From NCBI GenBank assembly GCA_032622095.1, contig CP136061.1, forward strand, positions 256,753,582-256,817,581: 64,000 nucleotides of DNA, in the 5' to 3' direction. Both the position numbers and the translations under genes were made by a program. The notes under the pieces were generated by a model. The model ran no database searches, was not told the DNA's origin, and saw nothing but the letters and a program-made list of their open reading frames with translations. Shown here piece by piece: positions 24,301 to 41,008 of the stretch; within the stretch, counting starts at the first letter, position 1; every line of letters starts with the position of its first letter. The stretch comes from Siphonodentalium dalli (lineage: Eukaryota; Mollusca; Scaphopoda; Gadilida; Siphonodentaliidae).

Positions 24301-27300
24301 TGTACATACTACGATCAGAATGCCACATTGTGATGAGCTCTTTAACTTATAATTACCTTTCGTATATACATGTACATGCTACGATCAGAATGGTACATTG
24401 TGATACTCACCTTACTTAATAATTACCATTCGTTTATACATGTACATGCTACGATCAGAACGGGACACTGTGATACTCTCTTTACTTTATAATTACATTC
24501 GTATATACATGTACATGCTACGATCAGAATTACACATTGTGATGCTCTCTTTACTTTATAATTACCATTCGTATATACATGTACATGCCACGATCATAAT
24601 GGGACATTGTGATACTCTCTTTACTTTATAATTACCATTCGTATATACATGTACATGCTACGATCAGAATGGGACATTGTGATACTCTCTTTACTTTATA
24701 ATTATCAATCGTATATATATGTACATGCTACGATCAGAATGACACATTGTGATACCCTCTTTACTGTATAATTACCATTCGTATATACATGTACATTCTA
24801 CGATCAGAATGACACATTGTGATACTCACTTTACTTTATAATTACCATTCGTATATACATGTACATGCTACAATCAGATGGCACAGTGTGATACTCTCTT
24901 TACCTCATAATTACCTTTCGTATATACATGTACATGCTACGATCAGAATGGCACATTGTGATGCGCTCTGTTCTTTGTAATTGCCATTCGTATATACATG
25001 TACATGCTACGATCAGAATTACACATTGTGATACTCTCTTTACTGTATAATTACCATTCGTATATACATGTACATGCTACGATCAGATGGCCCATTGTGA
25101 TACTCTACTTACTTTATAATTACCATTCATATTTACATGTGCATATGACGATCAGAATGCCACATTGTGATAATCTCTTTACTGTATAATTACCATTCGT
25201 ATATACATGTACATACTACGATCAGAATGCCACATTGTGATGAGCTCTTTATCTTATAATTACCTTTCGTATATACATGTACATGCTACGACCAGAATGA
25301 CACATTGTGATGGGCTCTTTACTTTATAATTACATTCGTATATACATGTACATGCTACGATCAGAATGGTACATTGTGATACTCTCTTTACTGTATAATT
25401 ACCATTCGTATATACATGTACATGCTACGATCAGAATGGCACATTGTGACACTCTCATTACTTCATAATTACCATTCGTATATACATGTACATGCTAGGA
25501 TTAGAATGGTACATTGTGATACTGTCTTTACTTTATAATTACCATTCGTATATACATGTACATGCTACGATCAGAATGACACATTGTGACGCGCTCTTTA
25601 CTTTATAAATACCATTCGTATATAAATGTACATATTACGGAAAGAATGGCACATTGTGAAACGTTCTTTGCTTTATAATTACCATTCGTATATACATGTA
25701 CATGCTACGATCAGAATGACATATTGTGACGCGCTCTTTACTTTATAATTACCATTCGTATATACATGTACATGCTACGATCATAACGACACATTGTGAC
25801 GCGCTCTTTACTTTATAATTACCATTCGTATATACATGTACATGCTACGATCAGAATGGAACATTGTGATACTCACTTTACGTTATAATTACATTCGTAT
25901 ATACATGTACATACTACGATCAGAATGGCACATTGTGATACTCTCTTTACTTTATAATTACCATTCGTATATACATGTACATGCTACGATCAGAACGGGA
26001 CATTGTGATACTCTCTTTACTTATAATTACCATTCGTATATACATGTACATGCTACGATCAGAATGGCACATTGTTGTGCGCTCTTTACTTTATAATTAC
26101 CATTCGTATATAAATGTACATATTACGGAAAGAATGGCACCTTGTGATACTCTCTTTACTTTATAATTACATTCGTATATACATGTACATACTACGATCA
26201 GAATGGCACATTGTGATACTCTCTTTACTTTATAATTACCATTCGTATATACATGTACATGCTACGATCAGAACGGGACATTGTGATACTCTCTTTACTT
26301 ATAATTACCATTCGTATATACATGTACATGCTACGATCAGAATGACATATTGTGACGCGCTCTTTACTTTATAATTACCATTCGTTTATACATGTACATG
26401 CTACGATCATAACGACACATTGTGACGCGCTCTTTACTTTATAATTACCATTCGTATATACATGTACATGCTACGATCAGAATGGAACATTGTGATACTC
26501 ACTTTACTTTATAATTACATTCGTATATACATGTACATACTACGATCAGAATGGCACATTGTGATACTCTCTTTGCTTTATAATTACCATTCGTATATAC
26601 ATGTACATGCTACGACCAGAATGACACATTATGATACGCTTTTCACTTTATAATTACCATTCGTATATACATGTACATGCTACGATCAGAACGGGACATT
26701 GTGATACTCTCTTTACTTTATAATTACCATTCGTATATACATGTACATGCTACGATCAGAACGGGACATTGTGATACTCTCTTTACTTATAATTACCATT
26801 CGTATATACATGTACATGCTACGATCAGAATGGCACATTGTGGTGCGCTCTTTACTTTATAATTACAATTCGTATATAAATGTACATATTACGGAAAGAA
26901 TGGCACCTTGTGATACTCTCTTTACTTTATAATTACCATTCGTATATACATGTACATGCTACGATGAGAATGGGAAATTGTGATGCTCCCTTTACTTTAT
27001 AATTACCATTCGTATATACATGTACATGCTACGATCAGAATGGCACATTGTGATACTCACTTTGCTTTATAATTACCATTCGTAAATACATGTACATGCT
27101 ACGATCAGAACGGGACATTGTGATACTCTCTTTACTTTATAATTTCATTCGTATATACATGTACATACTACGATCAGAATGGCACATTGTGATACTCTCT
27201 TTGCTTTATAATTACCATTCGTATATACATGTACATGCTACGACCAGAATGGGACATTGTGATACTCACTTTACTTTATAATTACCATTCGTATATACAT

Positions 27301-30300
27301 GTACATGCTACGATCCGAATGACACATTATGATACGCTCTTCACTTTATAATTACCATTCGTATATACATGTACATGCTACGATCAGAACGGGAAATTGT
27401 GATACTCTCTTTACTTTATAATTACCATTCGTATATACATGTACATGCTACGATCAGAACGGGACATTGTGATACTCTCTTTACTTATAATTACCATTCG
27501 TATATACATGTACATGCTACGATCAGAATGGCACATTGTGGTGCGCTCTTTACTTTATAATTACCATTCGTATATAAATGTACATATTACGGAAAGAATG
27601 GCACATTGTGATACTCTCTTTACTTTATAATTACCATTCGTATATACATGTACATGCTACGATGAGAATGGGACATTGTGATACTCTCTTTACTGTATAA
27701 TTACCATTCGTATATACATGTACATACTACGATCAGAATGCCACATTGTGATGAGCTCTTTAACTTATAATTACCTTTCGTATATACATGTACATGCTAC
27801 GATCAGAATGGTACATTGTGATACTCACCTTACTTAATAATTACCATTCGTTTATACATGTACATGCTACGATCAGAACGGGACACTGTGATACTCTCTT
27901 TACTTTATAATTACATTCGTATATACATGTACATGCTACGATCAGAATTACACATTGTGATGCTCTCTTTACTTTATAATTACCATTCGTATATACATGT
28001 ACATGCCACGATCATAATGGGACATTGTGATACTCTCTTTACTTTATAATTACCATTCGTATATACATGTACATGCTACGATCAGAATGGGACATTGTGA
28101 TACTCTCTTTACTTTATAATTATCAATCGTATATATATGTACATGCTACGATCATAATTACACATTGTGATACCCTCTTTACTGTATAATTACCATTCGT
28201 ATATACATGTACATTCTACGATCAGAATGACACATTGTGATACTCACTTTACTTTATAATTACCATTCGTATATACATGTACATGCTACAATCAGATGGC
28301 ACAGTGTGATACTCTCTTTACCTTATAATTACCTTTCGTATATACATGTACATGCTACGATCAGAATGGCACATTGTGATGCGCTCTGTTCTTTGTAATT
28401 GCCATTCGTATATACATGTACATGCTACGATCAGAATTACACATTGTGATACTCTCTTTACTGTATAATTACCATTCGTATATACATGTACATGCTACGA
28501 TCAGATGGCACATTGTGATACTCTACTTACTTTATAATTACCATTCATATTTACATGTGCATATGACGATCAGAATGCCACATTGTGATAATCTCTTTAC
28601 TGTATAATTACCATTCGTATATACATGTACATACTACGATCAGAATGCCACATTGTGCTGAGCTCTTTATCTTATAATTACCTTTCGTATATACATGTAC
28701 ATGCTACGACCAGAATGACACATTGTGATGGGCTCTTTACTTTATAATTACATTCGTATATACATGTACATGCTACGATCAGAATGGTACATTGTGATAC
28801 TCTCTTTACTGTATAATTACCATTCGTATATACATGTACATGCTACGATCAGAATGGCACATTGTGACACTCTCATTACTTCATAATTACCATTCGTATA
28901 TACATGTACATGCTAGGATTAGAATGGTACATTGTGATACTGTCTTTACTTTATAATTACCATTCGTATATACATGTACATGCTACGATCAGAATGACAC
29001 ATTGTGACGCGCTCTTTACTTTATAAATACCATTCGTATATAAATGTACATATTACGGAAAGAATGGCACATTGTGAAACGTTCTTTGCTTTATAATTAC
29101 CATTCGTATATACATGTACATGCTACGATCAGAATGACATATTGTGACGCGCTCTTTACTTTATAATTACCATTCGTATATACATGTACATGCTACGATC
29201 ATAACGACACATTGTGACGCGCTCTTTACTTTATAATTACCATTCGTATATACATGTACATGCTACGATCAGAATGGAACATTGTGATACTCACTTTACG
29301 TTATAATTACATTCGTATATACATGTACATACTACGATCAGAATGGCACATTGTGATACTCTGTTTACTTTATAATTACCATTCGTATATACATGTACAT
29401 GCTACGATCAGAACGGGACATTGTGATACTCTCTTTACTTATAATTACCATTCGTATATACATGTACATGCTACGATCAGAATGGCACATTGTGGTGCGC
29501 TCTTTACTTTATAATTACCATTCGTATATAAATGTACATATTACGGAAAGAATGGCACCTTGTGATACTCTCTTTACTTTATAATTACATTCGTATATAC
29601 ATGTACATACTACGATCAGAATGGCACATTGTGATACTCTCTTTACTTTATAATTACCATTCGTATATACATGTACATGCTACGATCAGAACGGGACATT
29701 GTGATACTCTCTTTACTTATAATTACCATTCGTATATACATGTACATGCTACGATCAGAATGGCACATTGTGGTGCGCTCTTTACTTTATAATTACCATT
29801 CGTATATAAATGTACATATTACGGAAAGTATGGCACCTTGTGATAATCTCTTTACTTTATAATTACCATTCGTATATACATGTACATGCTACGATGAGAA
29901 TGGGACATTGTGATGCTCCCTTTACTTTATAATTACCATTCGTATATACATGTACATGCTACGATCAGAATGGCACATTGTGATACTCACTTTGCTTTAT
30001 AATTACCATTCGTATATACATGTACATGCTACGATCATAACGACACATTGTGACGCGCTCTTTACTTTATAATTACCATTCGTATATACATGTACATACT
30101 ACGATCAGAATGGCACATTGTGATACTCTCTTTACTTTATAATTACCATTCGTATTGTGATACTCACTTTACTTTATAATTACATTCGTATATACATGTA
30201 CATACTACGATCAGAATGGCACATTGTGATACTCTCTTTACTTTATAATTACCATTCGTATATACATGTACATGCTACGATCAGAACGGGACATTGTGAT

Positions 30301-33300
30301 ACTCTCTTTACTTATAATTACCATTCGTATATACATGTACATGCTACGATCAGAATGGCACATTGTGGTGCGCTCTTTACTTTATAATTACCATTCGTAT
30401 ATAAATGTACATATTACGGAAAGAATGGCACCTTGTGATACTCTCTTTACTTTATAATTACCATTCGTATATACATGTACATGCTACGATGAGAATGGGA
30501 CATTGTGATGCTCCCTTTACTTTATAATTACCATTCGTATATACATGTACATGCTACGATCAGAATGGCACATTGTGATACTCACTTTGCTTTATAATTA
30601 CCATTCGTATATACATGTACATGCTACGATCAAAACGGGACATTGTGATACTATCTTTACTTTATAATTACATTCGTATATACATGTACATACTACGATC
30701 AGAATGGCACATTGTGATACTCTCTTTGCTTTATAATTACCATTCTTATATACATGTACATGCTACGACCAGAATGGGACATTGTGATACTCACTTTACT
30801 TTATAATTACCATTCGTATATACATGTACATGCTACGATGAGAATGGGACATTGTGATGCTCCCTTTACTTTATAATTACCATTCGTATATACATGTACA
30901 TGCTACGATCAGAATGGCACATTGTGATACTCACTTTGCTTTATAATTACCATTCGTATATACATGTACATGCTACGATCATAACGACACATTGTGACGC
31001 GCTCTTTACTTTATAATTACCATTCGTATATACATGTACATGCTACGATCAAAACGGGACATTGTGATACTCTCTTTACTTTATAATTACATTCGTATAT
31101 ACATGTACATGCTACGATCAGAATGGCACATTGTGGTGCGCTCTTTACTTTATAATTACCATTCGTATATAAATGTACATATTACGGAAAGAATGGCACA
31201 TTGTGATACTCTCTTTACTTTATAATTACCATTCGTATATACATGTACATGCTACGATGAGAATGGGACATTGTGATGCTCCCTTTACTTTATAATTACC
31301 ATTCGTATATACATGTACATGCTACGATCAGAATGGAACATTGTGATACTCACTTTGCTTTATAATTACCATTCGTATATACATGTACATGCTACGATCA
31401 TAACGACACATTGTGACGCGCTCTTTACTTTATAATTACCATTCGTATATAAATGTACATACTACGATCAGAATGGCACATTGTGATACTCTCTTTACTT
31501 TATAATTACCATTCGTATTGTGATACTCACTTTACTTTATAATTACATTCGTATATACATGTACATACTACGATCAGAATGGCACATTGTGATACTCTCT
31601 TTACTTTATAATTACCATTCGTATATACATGTACATGCTACGATCAGAACGGGACATTGTGATACTCTCTTTACTTATAATTACCATTCGTATATACATG
31701 TACATGCTACGATCAGAATGGCACATTGTGGTGCGCTCTTTACTTTATAATTACCATTCGTATATAAATGTACATATTACGGAAAGAATGGCACCTTGTG
31801 ATACTCTCTTTACTTTATAATTACCATTCGTATATACATGTACATGCTACGATGAGAATGGGACATTGTGATGCTCCCTTTACTTTATAATTACCATTCG
31901 TATATACATGTACATGCTACGATCAGAATGGCACATTGTGATACTCACTTTGCTTTATAATTACCATTCGTATATACATGTACATGCTACGATCAAAACG
32001 GGACATTGTGATACTCTCTTTACTTTATAATTACATTCGTATATACATGTACATACTACGATCAGAATGGCACATTGTGATACTCTCTTTGCTTTATAAT
32101 TACCATTCGTATAAACATGTACATGCTACGATCAGAATGACAGCTTGTTTATAATTATCATTATTATAAACAAGTACATGCTACGATCAGAATGACACCT
32201 TGTTTATAATTATTATACGTATATACATGTACATGCTACGATCAGAATTTCACACTGTGATACTCACTTTACTTTATAATTACCATTCGTATATACATGT
32301 ACATGCTACGATCAGAATGGCACACGGTGATACTCTCTTTACTTTATAATTACCATTCGTATATACATGTACATGCTACGATCAGAATGGCACATTGTGG
32401 TGCGCTCTTTACTTTATAATTACCATTCGTATATACATGCTACGATCAGAATGGCACATTGTGATACTCTCTTTACTTTATAATTACCATTCGTATATAC
32501 ATGTACATGCTACGATCAGAATGGCACATTGTGACACTCTCATTACTTCATAATTACCATTCGTATATACATGTACATGCTAGGATTAGAATGGTACATT
32601 GTGATACTGTCTTTACTTTATAATTACCATTCGTATATACATGTACATGCTACGATCAGAATGACACATTGTGACGCGCTCTTTACTTTATAAATACCAT
32701 TCGTATATAAATGTACATATTACGGAAAGAATGGCACATTGTGATAAGTTCTTTGCTTTATAATTACCATTCGTATATACATGTACATGCTACGATCAGA
32801 ATGACATATTGTGACGCGCTCTTTACTTTATAATTACCATTCGTATATACATGTACATGCTACGATCATAACGACACATTGTGACGCGCTCTTTACTTTA
32901 TAATTACCATTCGTATATACATGTACATGCTACGATCAGAATGGAACATTGTGATACTCACTTTACGTTATAATTACATTCGTATATACATGTACATACT
33001 ACGATCAGAATGGCACATTGTGATACTCTCTTTACTTTATAATTACCATTCGTATATACATGTACATGCTACGATCAGAACGGGACATTGTGATACTCTC
33101 TTTACTTATAATTACCATTCGTATATACATGTACATGCTACGATCAGAATGGCACATTGTGGTGCGCTCTTTACTTTATAATTACTATTCGTATATAAAT
33201 GTACATATTACGGAAAGAATGGCACCTTGTGATACTCTCTTTACTTTATAATTACATTCGTATATACATGTACATACTACGATCAGAATGGCACATTGTG

Positions 33301-36300
33301 ATACTCTCTTTACTTTATAATTACCATTCGTATATACATGTACATGCTACGATCAGAACGGGACATTGTGATACTCTCTTTACTTATAATTACCATTCGT
33401 ATATACATGTACATGCTATGATCAGAATGGCACATTGTGGTGCGCTCTTTACTTTATAATTACCATTCGTATATAAATGTACATATTACGGAAAGAATGG
33501 CACCTTGTGATACTCTCTTTACTTTATAATTACCATTCGTATATACATGTACATGCTACGATGAGAATGGGACATTGTGATGCTCCCTTTACTTTATAAT
33601 TACCATTCGTATATACATGTACATGCTACGATCAGAATGGCACATTGTGATACTCACTTTGCTTTATAATTACCATTCGTATATACATGTACATGCTACG
33701 AACATAACGACACATTGTGACGCGCTCTTTACTTTATAATTACCATTCGTATATACATGTACATACTACGATCAGAATGGCACATTGTGATACTCTCTTT
33801 ACTTTATAATTACCATTCGTATTGTGATACTCACTTTACTTTATAATTACATTCGTATATACATGTACATACTACGATCAGAATGGCACATTGTGATACT
33901 CTCTTTACTTTATAATTACCATTCGTATATACATGTACATGCTACGATCAGAACGGGACATTGTGATACTCTCTTTACTTATAATTACCATTCGTATATA
34001 CATGTACATGCTACGATCAGAATGGCACACTGTGGTGCGCTCTTTACTTTATAATTACCATTCGTGTATAAATGTACATATTACGGAAAGAATGGCACCT
34101 TGTGATACTCTCTTTACTTTATAATTACCATTCGTATATACATGTACATGCTACGATGAGAATGGGACATTGTGATGCTCCCTTTACTTTATAATTACCA
34201 TTCGTATATACATGTACATGCTACGATCAGAATGGCACATTGTGATACTCACTTTGCTTTATAATTACCATTCGTATATACATGTACATGCTACGATCAA
34301 AACGGGACATTGTGATACTCTCTTTACTTTATAATTACATTCGTATATACATGTACATACTACGATCAGAATGGCACATTGTGATACTCTCTTTGCTTTA
34401 TAATTACCATTCGTATATACATGTACATGCTACGACCAGAATGGGACATTGTGATACTCACTTTACTTTATAATTACCATTCGTATATACATGTACATGC
34501 TACGATCAGAATGACACATTATGATACGCTCTTCACTTTATAATTACCATTCGTATATACATGTACATGCTACGATCAGAACGGGACATTGTGATACTCT
34601 CTTTACTTTATAATTACCATTCGTATATACATGTACATGCTACGATCAGAACGGGACATTGTGATACTCTCTTTACTTATAATTACCATTCGTATATACA
34701 TGTACATGCTACGATCAGAATGGCACATTGTGGTGCGCTCTTTACTTTATAATTACCATTCGTATATAAATGTACATATTACGGAAAGAATGGCACATTG
34801 TGATACTCTCTTTACTTTATAATTACCATTCGTATATACATGTACATGCTACGATGAGAATGGGACATTGTGATACTCTCTTTACTGTATAATTACCATT
34901 CGTATATACATGTACATACTACGATCAGAATGCCACATTGTGATGAGCTCTTTACCTTATAATTACCTTTCGTATATACATGTACATGCTACGATCAGAA
35001 TGACACATTGTGATACTCACTTTACTTTATAATTACATTCGTATATACATGTACATGCTACGATCAGAAGGGTACATTGTGATACTCACTTTACTTTATA
35101 ATTACCATTCGTATATACATGTACATGCTACGATCAGAATTACACATTGTGATGCTCTCTTTACTGTATAATTACCATTCGTATATACATGTACATGCTA
35201 CGATCAGAATGACACCTTGTGAAGCGCTCTTTACTTTATAATTACATTCGTATATACATGTACATGCTATGATCAGAAGGGTACATTGTGATGCTCTCGT
35301 TGATTTATAATTACCATTCGTATATACATGTACATGCTACGATCAGAAGGGTACATTGTGATGCTCTCTTTACTTTATAATTACCATTCGTATATACATG
35401 TACATGCTACGATCAGAATGACACCTTGTGAAGCGCTCTTTACTTTATAATTACATTCGTATATACATGTACATGCTATGATCAGAAGGGTACATTGTGA
35501 TGCTCTCTTTACTTTATAATTACCATTCGTATATACATGTACATGCTACGATCAGAATGGTACATTGTGATACACTCTTTACTTTATAATTACCATTCGT
35601 ATATACATGTACATGCTACGATCAGAATGGCACATTGTGATACCCTCTTTACTTTATAATTACCATTCGTATATACATGTACATGCTACGATCAGAATGC
35701 ACATTGTGATGCTCTCTTTACTTTATAATTACCATTCGTATATACATGTACATGCTATGATCAGAATGGCACATTGTGACGCGCTCTTTACTTTATAATT
35801 ACCATTCGTATATACATGTACATGCTACGATCAGAATGCACATTGTGATGCGCTCTTTACTTTATAATTACCATTCGTATATACCTGTACATGCTACGAT
35901 CAGAATGGTACATTGTGATACTCTCTTTACTTTATAATTACCATTCGTATACATGTACATGCTACGATCAGAATGGTACATTGTGATACTCTCTTTACTT
36001 TATAATTACCATTCGTATATACATGTACATGCTGCGATCAGAATGGAACATTGTGATACTCTCTTTACTTTATAATTACCATTCGTATATAAATGTACAT
36101 ATTACGGAAAGAATGGTACCTTGTGATACTCTCTTTACTTTATAATTACCATTCGTATATACATGTACATGCTACGATGAGAATGGGACATTGTGATACT
36201 CTCTTTACTGTATAATTACCATTCGTATATACATGTACATACTACGATCAGAATGCCACATTGTGATGAGCTCTTTACCTTATAATTACCTTTCGTATAT

Positions 36301-39300
36301 ACATGTACATGCTACGATCAGAATGACACATTATGATACGCTCTTAACTTTATAATTACCATTCGTATATACATGTACATGTTACCATCAGAATGACACC
36401 TTGTGATGCGCTCTTTGCTTTATAATTACCATTCGTATATACATGTACATGCTACGATCAGAATGGTACATTGTGATACTCTCTTTACTTTATAATTACC
36501 ATTCGTATATACTTGTACATGCTACGATCAGAACGGGACATTGTGATACTCTCTTTACTTTATAATTACCATTCGTATATACATGTACATGCTACGATCA
36601 GAATGGGACATTGTGATACTCTCGTTGATTTATAATTACCATTCGTATATACATGTACATGCTACGATGAGAATGGTACATTGTGATACTCTCTTTACTT
36701 TATAATTACCATTCGTATATACATGTACATGCTACTATCAGAATGGCACATTGTGATGCTCTCTTTACTTTATAATTACCATTCGTATATACATGTACAT
36801 GCTACGATCAGAACGGGACATTGTGATACTCTCTTTACTTTATAATTACCATTCGTATATACATGTACATGCTACGATCTGAATGGTACATTGTGATACT
36901 CTCTTTACTGTATAATTACCATTCGTATATACATGTACATGCTACGATCAGAACGGGACATTGTGATACTCTCTTTACTTTATAATTACCATTCGTATAT
37001 ACATGTACATGCTACGATCTGAATGGTACATTGTGATACTCTCTTTACTGTATAATTACCATTCGTATATACATGTACATGCTACGATCAGAACGGGACA
37101 TTGTGATACTCTCTTTACTGTATAATTACCATTCGTATATACATGTACATGCTACTATCAGAATGGTACATTGTGATGCTCTCTTTACTTTATAATTACC
37201 ATTCGTATATACATGTACATGCTACGATCAGAACGGGACATTGTGATACTCTCTTTACTGTATAATTACCATTCGTATATACATGTACATGCTACGATCA
37301 GAACGGGACATTGTGATACTCTCTTTACTGTATAATTACCATTCGTATATACATGTACATGCTACGATCAGAACGGGACATTGTGATACTCTCTTTACTT
37401 TATAATTACCATTCGTATATACATGTACATGCTACGATCAGAACGGGACATTGTGATACTCTCTTTACTTTATAATTACCATTCGTATATACATGTACAT
37501 GCTACGATGAGAATGACACATTGTGATGCTCTCTTTACTTTATAATTACCATTCGTATATACATGTACATGCTACTATCAGAATGGTACATTGTGATACC
37601 CTCTTTACTTTATAATTACCATTCGTATATACATGTACATGCTACGATCAGAACGGGACATTGTGATACTCTCTTTACTTTATAATTACCATTCGTATTT
37701 ACATGTACATGCTACGATCAGAATGACACATTGTGATGCTCTCTTGACTTTATAATTACATTCGTATATACATGTACATGCTACTATCAGAATGGTACAT
37801 TGTGATACCCTCTTTACTTTATAATTACCATTCGTATATACATGTACATGCTACGATCAGAATGGTACATTGTGATACTCTCTTTACTTTATAATTACCA
37901 TTCGTATACATGTACATGCTACGATCAGAATGGTACATTGTGATACCCTCTTTACTTTATAATTACTATTCGTATATACATGTACATGCTGCGATCAGAA
38001 TGGAACATTGTGATACTCTCTTTACTTTATAATTACCATTCGTATATAAATGTACATATTACGGAAAGAATGGCACCTTGTGATACTCTCTTTACTTTAT
38101 AATTACCATTCGTATATACATGTACATGCTACGATGAGAATGGGACATTGTGATACTCTCTTTACTGTATAATTACCATTCGTATATACATGTACATACT
38201 ACGATCAGAATGCCACATTGTGATGAGCTCTTTACCTTATAATTACCTTTCGTATATACATGTACATGCTACGATCAGAATGACACATTATGATACGCTC
38301 TTAACTTTATAATTACCATTCGTATATACATGTACATGTTACCATCAGAATGACACCTTGTGATGCGCTCTTTGCTTTATAATTACCATTCGTATATACA
38401 TGTACATGCTACGATCAGAATGGTACATTGTGATACTCTCTTTACTTTATAATTACCATTCGTATATACTTGTACATGCTACGATCAGAATGGGACATTG
38501 TGATACTCTCGTTGATTTATAATTACCATTCGTATATACATGTACATGCTACGATGAGAATGGTACATTGTGATACTCTCTTTACTTTATAATTACCATT
38601 CGTATATACATGTACATGCTACGATCAGAATGGTACATTGTGATGCTCTCTTTACTTTATAATTACCATTCGTATATACATGTACATGCTACGATCAGAA
38701 CGGGACATTGTGATACTCTCTTTACTTTATAATTACCATTCGTATATACATGTACATGCTACGATCTGAATGACATATTGTGACGTGCTCTTTACTTTAT
38801 AATTACCATTCGTATATAAATGTACATATTACGGAAAGAATGGCACATTGTGATACTCTCTTTACTTTATAATTACCATTCGTATATACATGTACATGCT
38901 ACGATCAGAATGGAACATTGTGATACTCACCTTACTTAATAATTACCATTCGTATATACATGTACATGCTACGATCAGAACGGGACACTGTGATACTCTC
39001 TTTACTTTATAATTACCATTCGTATATACATGTACATGCTACGATCATAATGGGACATTGTGATACTCTCTTTACTTTATAATTACCCTTCGTATATACA
39101 TGTACATGCTACGATCAGAATGGGACATTGTGATACTCTCTTTACTTTATAATTATCAATCGTATATATATGTACATGCTACGATCAGAATGACACATTG
39201 TGATACCCTCTTTACTGCATAATTACCATTCGTATATACATGTACATTCTACGATCAGAATGACACATTGTGGTACTCACTTTAGTTTATAATTATCAAT

Positions 39301-40518
39301 CGTATATACATGTACATGCTACGATCATAATTACATATTGTGATGCTCTCTTTACTGTATAATTACCATTCGTATATACATGTACATGCTATGATCAGAT
39401 GGCACATTGTGATACTCTCTTTACCTTATAATTACCTTTCGTATATACATGTACATGCTACGATCAGAATGGCACATTGTGATGAGCTCTGTTCTTTGTA
39501 ATTGCCATTCGTATATACATGTACATGCTACGATCAGAATTACACATTGTGATACTCTCTTTACTGTATAATTACCATTCGTATATACATGTACATGCTA
39601 CGATCAGATGGCACATTGTGATACTCTACTTAATTTATAATTACCATTCATATTTACATGTGCATATGACGATCAGAATGCCACATTGTGATAATCTCTT
39701 TACTGTATAATTACCATTCGTATATACATGTACATACCACGATCAGAATGCCACATTGTGATGAGCTCTTTACCTTATAATTACCTTTCGTATATACATG
39801 TACATGCTACGATCAGAATGACACATTGTGATGGGCTCTTTACTTTATAATTACATTCGTATATACATGTACATGCTACGATCAGAATGGTACATTGTGA
39901 TACTCTCTTTACTGTATAATTACCATTCGTATATACATGTACATGCTACGATCAGAATGACACATTGTGATGCGCTCTTTACTTTATAATTACATTCGTA
40001 TATACATGTACATGCTACGATCAGAATGACACATTGTGATGGGCTCTTTACTTTATACGTACCATTCGTATATGCATGTGCATGCTACGATCAGAATGAC
40101 AGATTGTGATGCGCTCTTTACTTTATAATTACCATTCGTATATACATGTACATGCTACGATCAGAATGACACATTGTGATGGGCTCTTTACTTTATACTT
40201 ACCATTCGTATTTACATGTGCATGCTGCGACCAGAATGACACATTGTGGTGCGCTCTTTATACCATTCGTATATACATGTACATGCTACGATCAGAATGG
40301 CACATTGTGATACTCTCTTTGCTTTATAATTACCATTCGTATATACATGTACATGCTACGATCAGAATGACACCTTGGGACTCGCTGTTTACTTTATAAT
40401 TACCATTCGTATATACATGTACATGATACGATCAGAATGGCTCATTGTGATACTCCCTTTGTTTTATAATTACCATTCATATATACATGTACATTCTACG
40501 ATCAGAATGACACCTTGT
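18375..40518 (+). repeat. 70-bp satellite array, left block (about 315 monomers)
   Basis: The monomer contains TTTATAATTACCATTCGTAT, then ATACATGTACATGCTACGAT and then CAGAATGGCACATTGTGATA, followed by a variable CTCTCTTTAC-type segment. Spacing of identical words is 70 bp, with 68- and 69-bp variants. Diversity is highest before about 21 kb and lower inside. Because 70 is not a multiple of three, every strand-plus frame hits the same stop about every 210 bases. This produces a ladder of 63- and 86-codon frames (MYMLRSE...) that are artefacts of periodicity. A partial palindrome, ATACATGTAC, sits in each monomer. This looks like a heterochromatic or otherwise silent tandem block; a centromeric role is possible but not shown. 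Confidence 0.95.
22656..36030 (+). repeat. Higher-order repeats inside the 70-bp satellite
   Basis: A rare variant monomer pair (GACACTCTCATTAC followed by GCTAGGATTAGAATGG) recurs at 22656, 25448, 28866 and 32533, giving spacings of 2,792, 3,418 and 3,667 bp. The 3,418-bp copies match over long tracts with few differences, including shared odd-length monomers. Later, GCTGCGATCAGAATGGAACA at 36031 and 37988 and GTTACCATCAGAATGACACC at 36381 and 38338 show a further 1,957-bp duplication. Confidence 0.85.
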
Positions 40519-40524
40519 GACGCG
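40519..40524 (+). repeat. Target-site duplication GACGCG, left copy
   Basis: It is identical to 47434-47439. The left satellite remnant ends CACCTTGT-GACGCG and the right remnant begins GACGCG-CTCTTTAC. Together they form one ordinary monomer. Confidence 0.9.
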
Positions 40525-40790
40525 AGTAGTATTGGCCGTCACTCTGGCCCACCCCCTGCTCGTCGTCACTCTGGCCCATGGGCCAGAGTAACGACGAGCG
40601 AGGGGGTGGGCCAGAGTGACAGCCCATGGGCCAGAGTGTCAGACCCAGAACATTAGTAAATTGTGCAACTTTACCAGTGCATTTTTAACAAAAGCGAAAG
40701 TCTTCGAATAAATTCGAAGACGATAGCGTTGTAAAATGCACTTGCAGAAGTTACCTTTCAGTGAAATATGTTATGAGATAATGGTAAAAA
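40525..40790 (+). repeat. Left terminal inverted repeat of the Polinton-like element
   Basis: It pairs with about 46925-47433. It contains several copies of ACTCTGGCCCA/TGGGCCAGAGT, including a near-perfect palindrome at about 40558-40601 centred on CCCATGGG. An inner block follows around the palindrome GTCTTCGAATAAATTCGAAG and the word TTAACAAAAGCG. Repeated short palindromic words at transposon ends are plausible binding sites for an integrase or terminal protein (inference). Confidence 0.85.
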
Positions 40791-40852
40791 TGGTACAGAT
40801 AAAATTTTCCCCGAGTCAAATCGGTGTTTTATTCATAGAAATATGATGTTTT

Positions 40853-40945
40853 TGACAAAAAAGAAACACATCTGATTTGACGTTCGGAGAAATTTGGTGA
40901 AATACGCATGACGTCGTCAACGAGGCCCGCGCATCCCATATACTT
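40853..40945 (+). promoter_or_regulatory. Shared promoter module P1
   Basis: The ordered words GAAACACA, TTGACGTTCGG, AAATTTGGTGAAATA, ATGACGTCGTCA and a GC-rich GCCCGCGC followed by CATATA recur in P2 (both arms) and P4. P1 lies about 65 bp before the ATG at 41009. The TGACGTC core is CRE-like (CREB/ATF family), and CATATA is TATA-like. Function is inferred from position and conservation. Confidence 0.65.
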
Positions 40946-41008
40946 GATCCTCGAAAACTGTTAACGTCATTAGATGCGTAAATTGTAACGTTAGCGTTAT
41001 TTTGAAAC

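Noticed and set aside
18730-40399. A ladder of 62-97-codon plus-strand frames beginning MYMLRSE or similar
   Set aside because: They are produced by the 70-bp period, which cycles through three frames in 210 bp and hits the same stop each time. Their ends track the repeat, and no codon-level constraint is visible.
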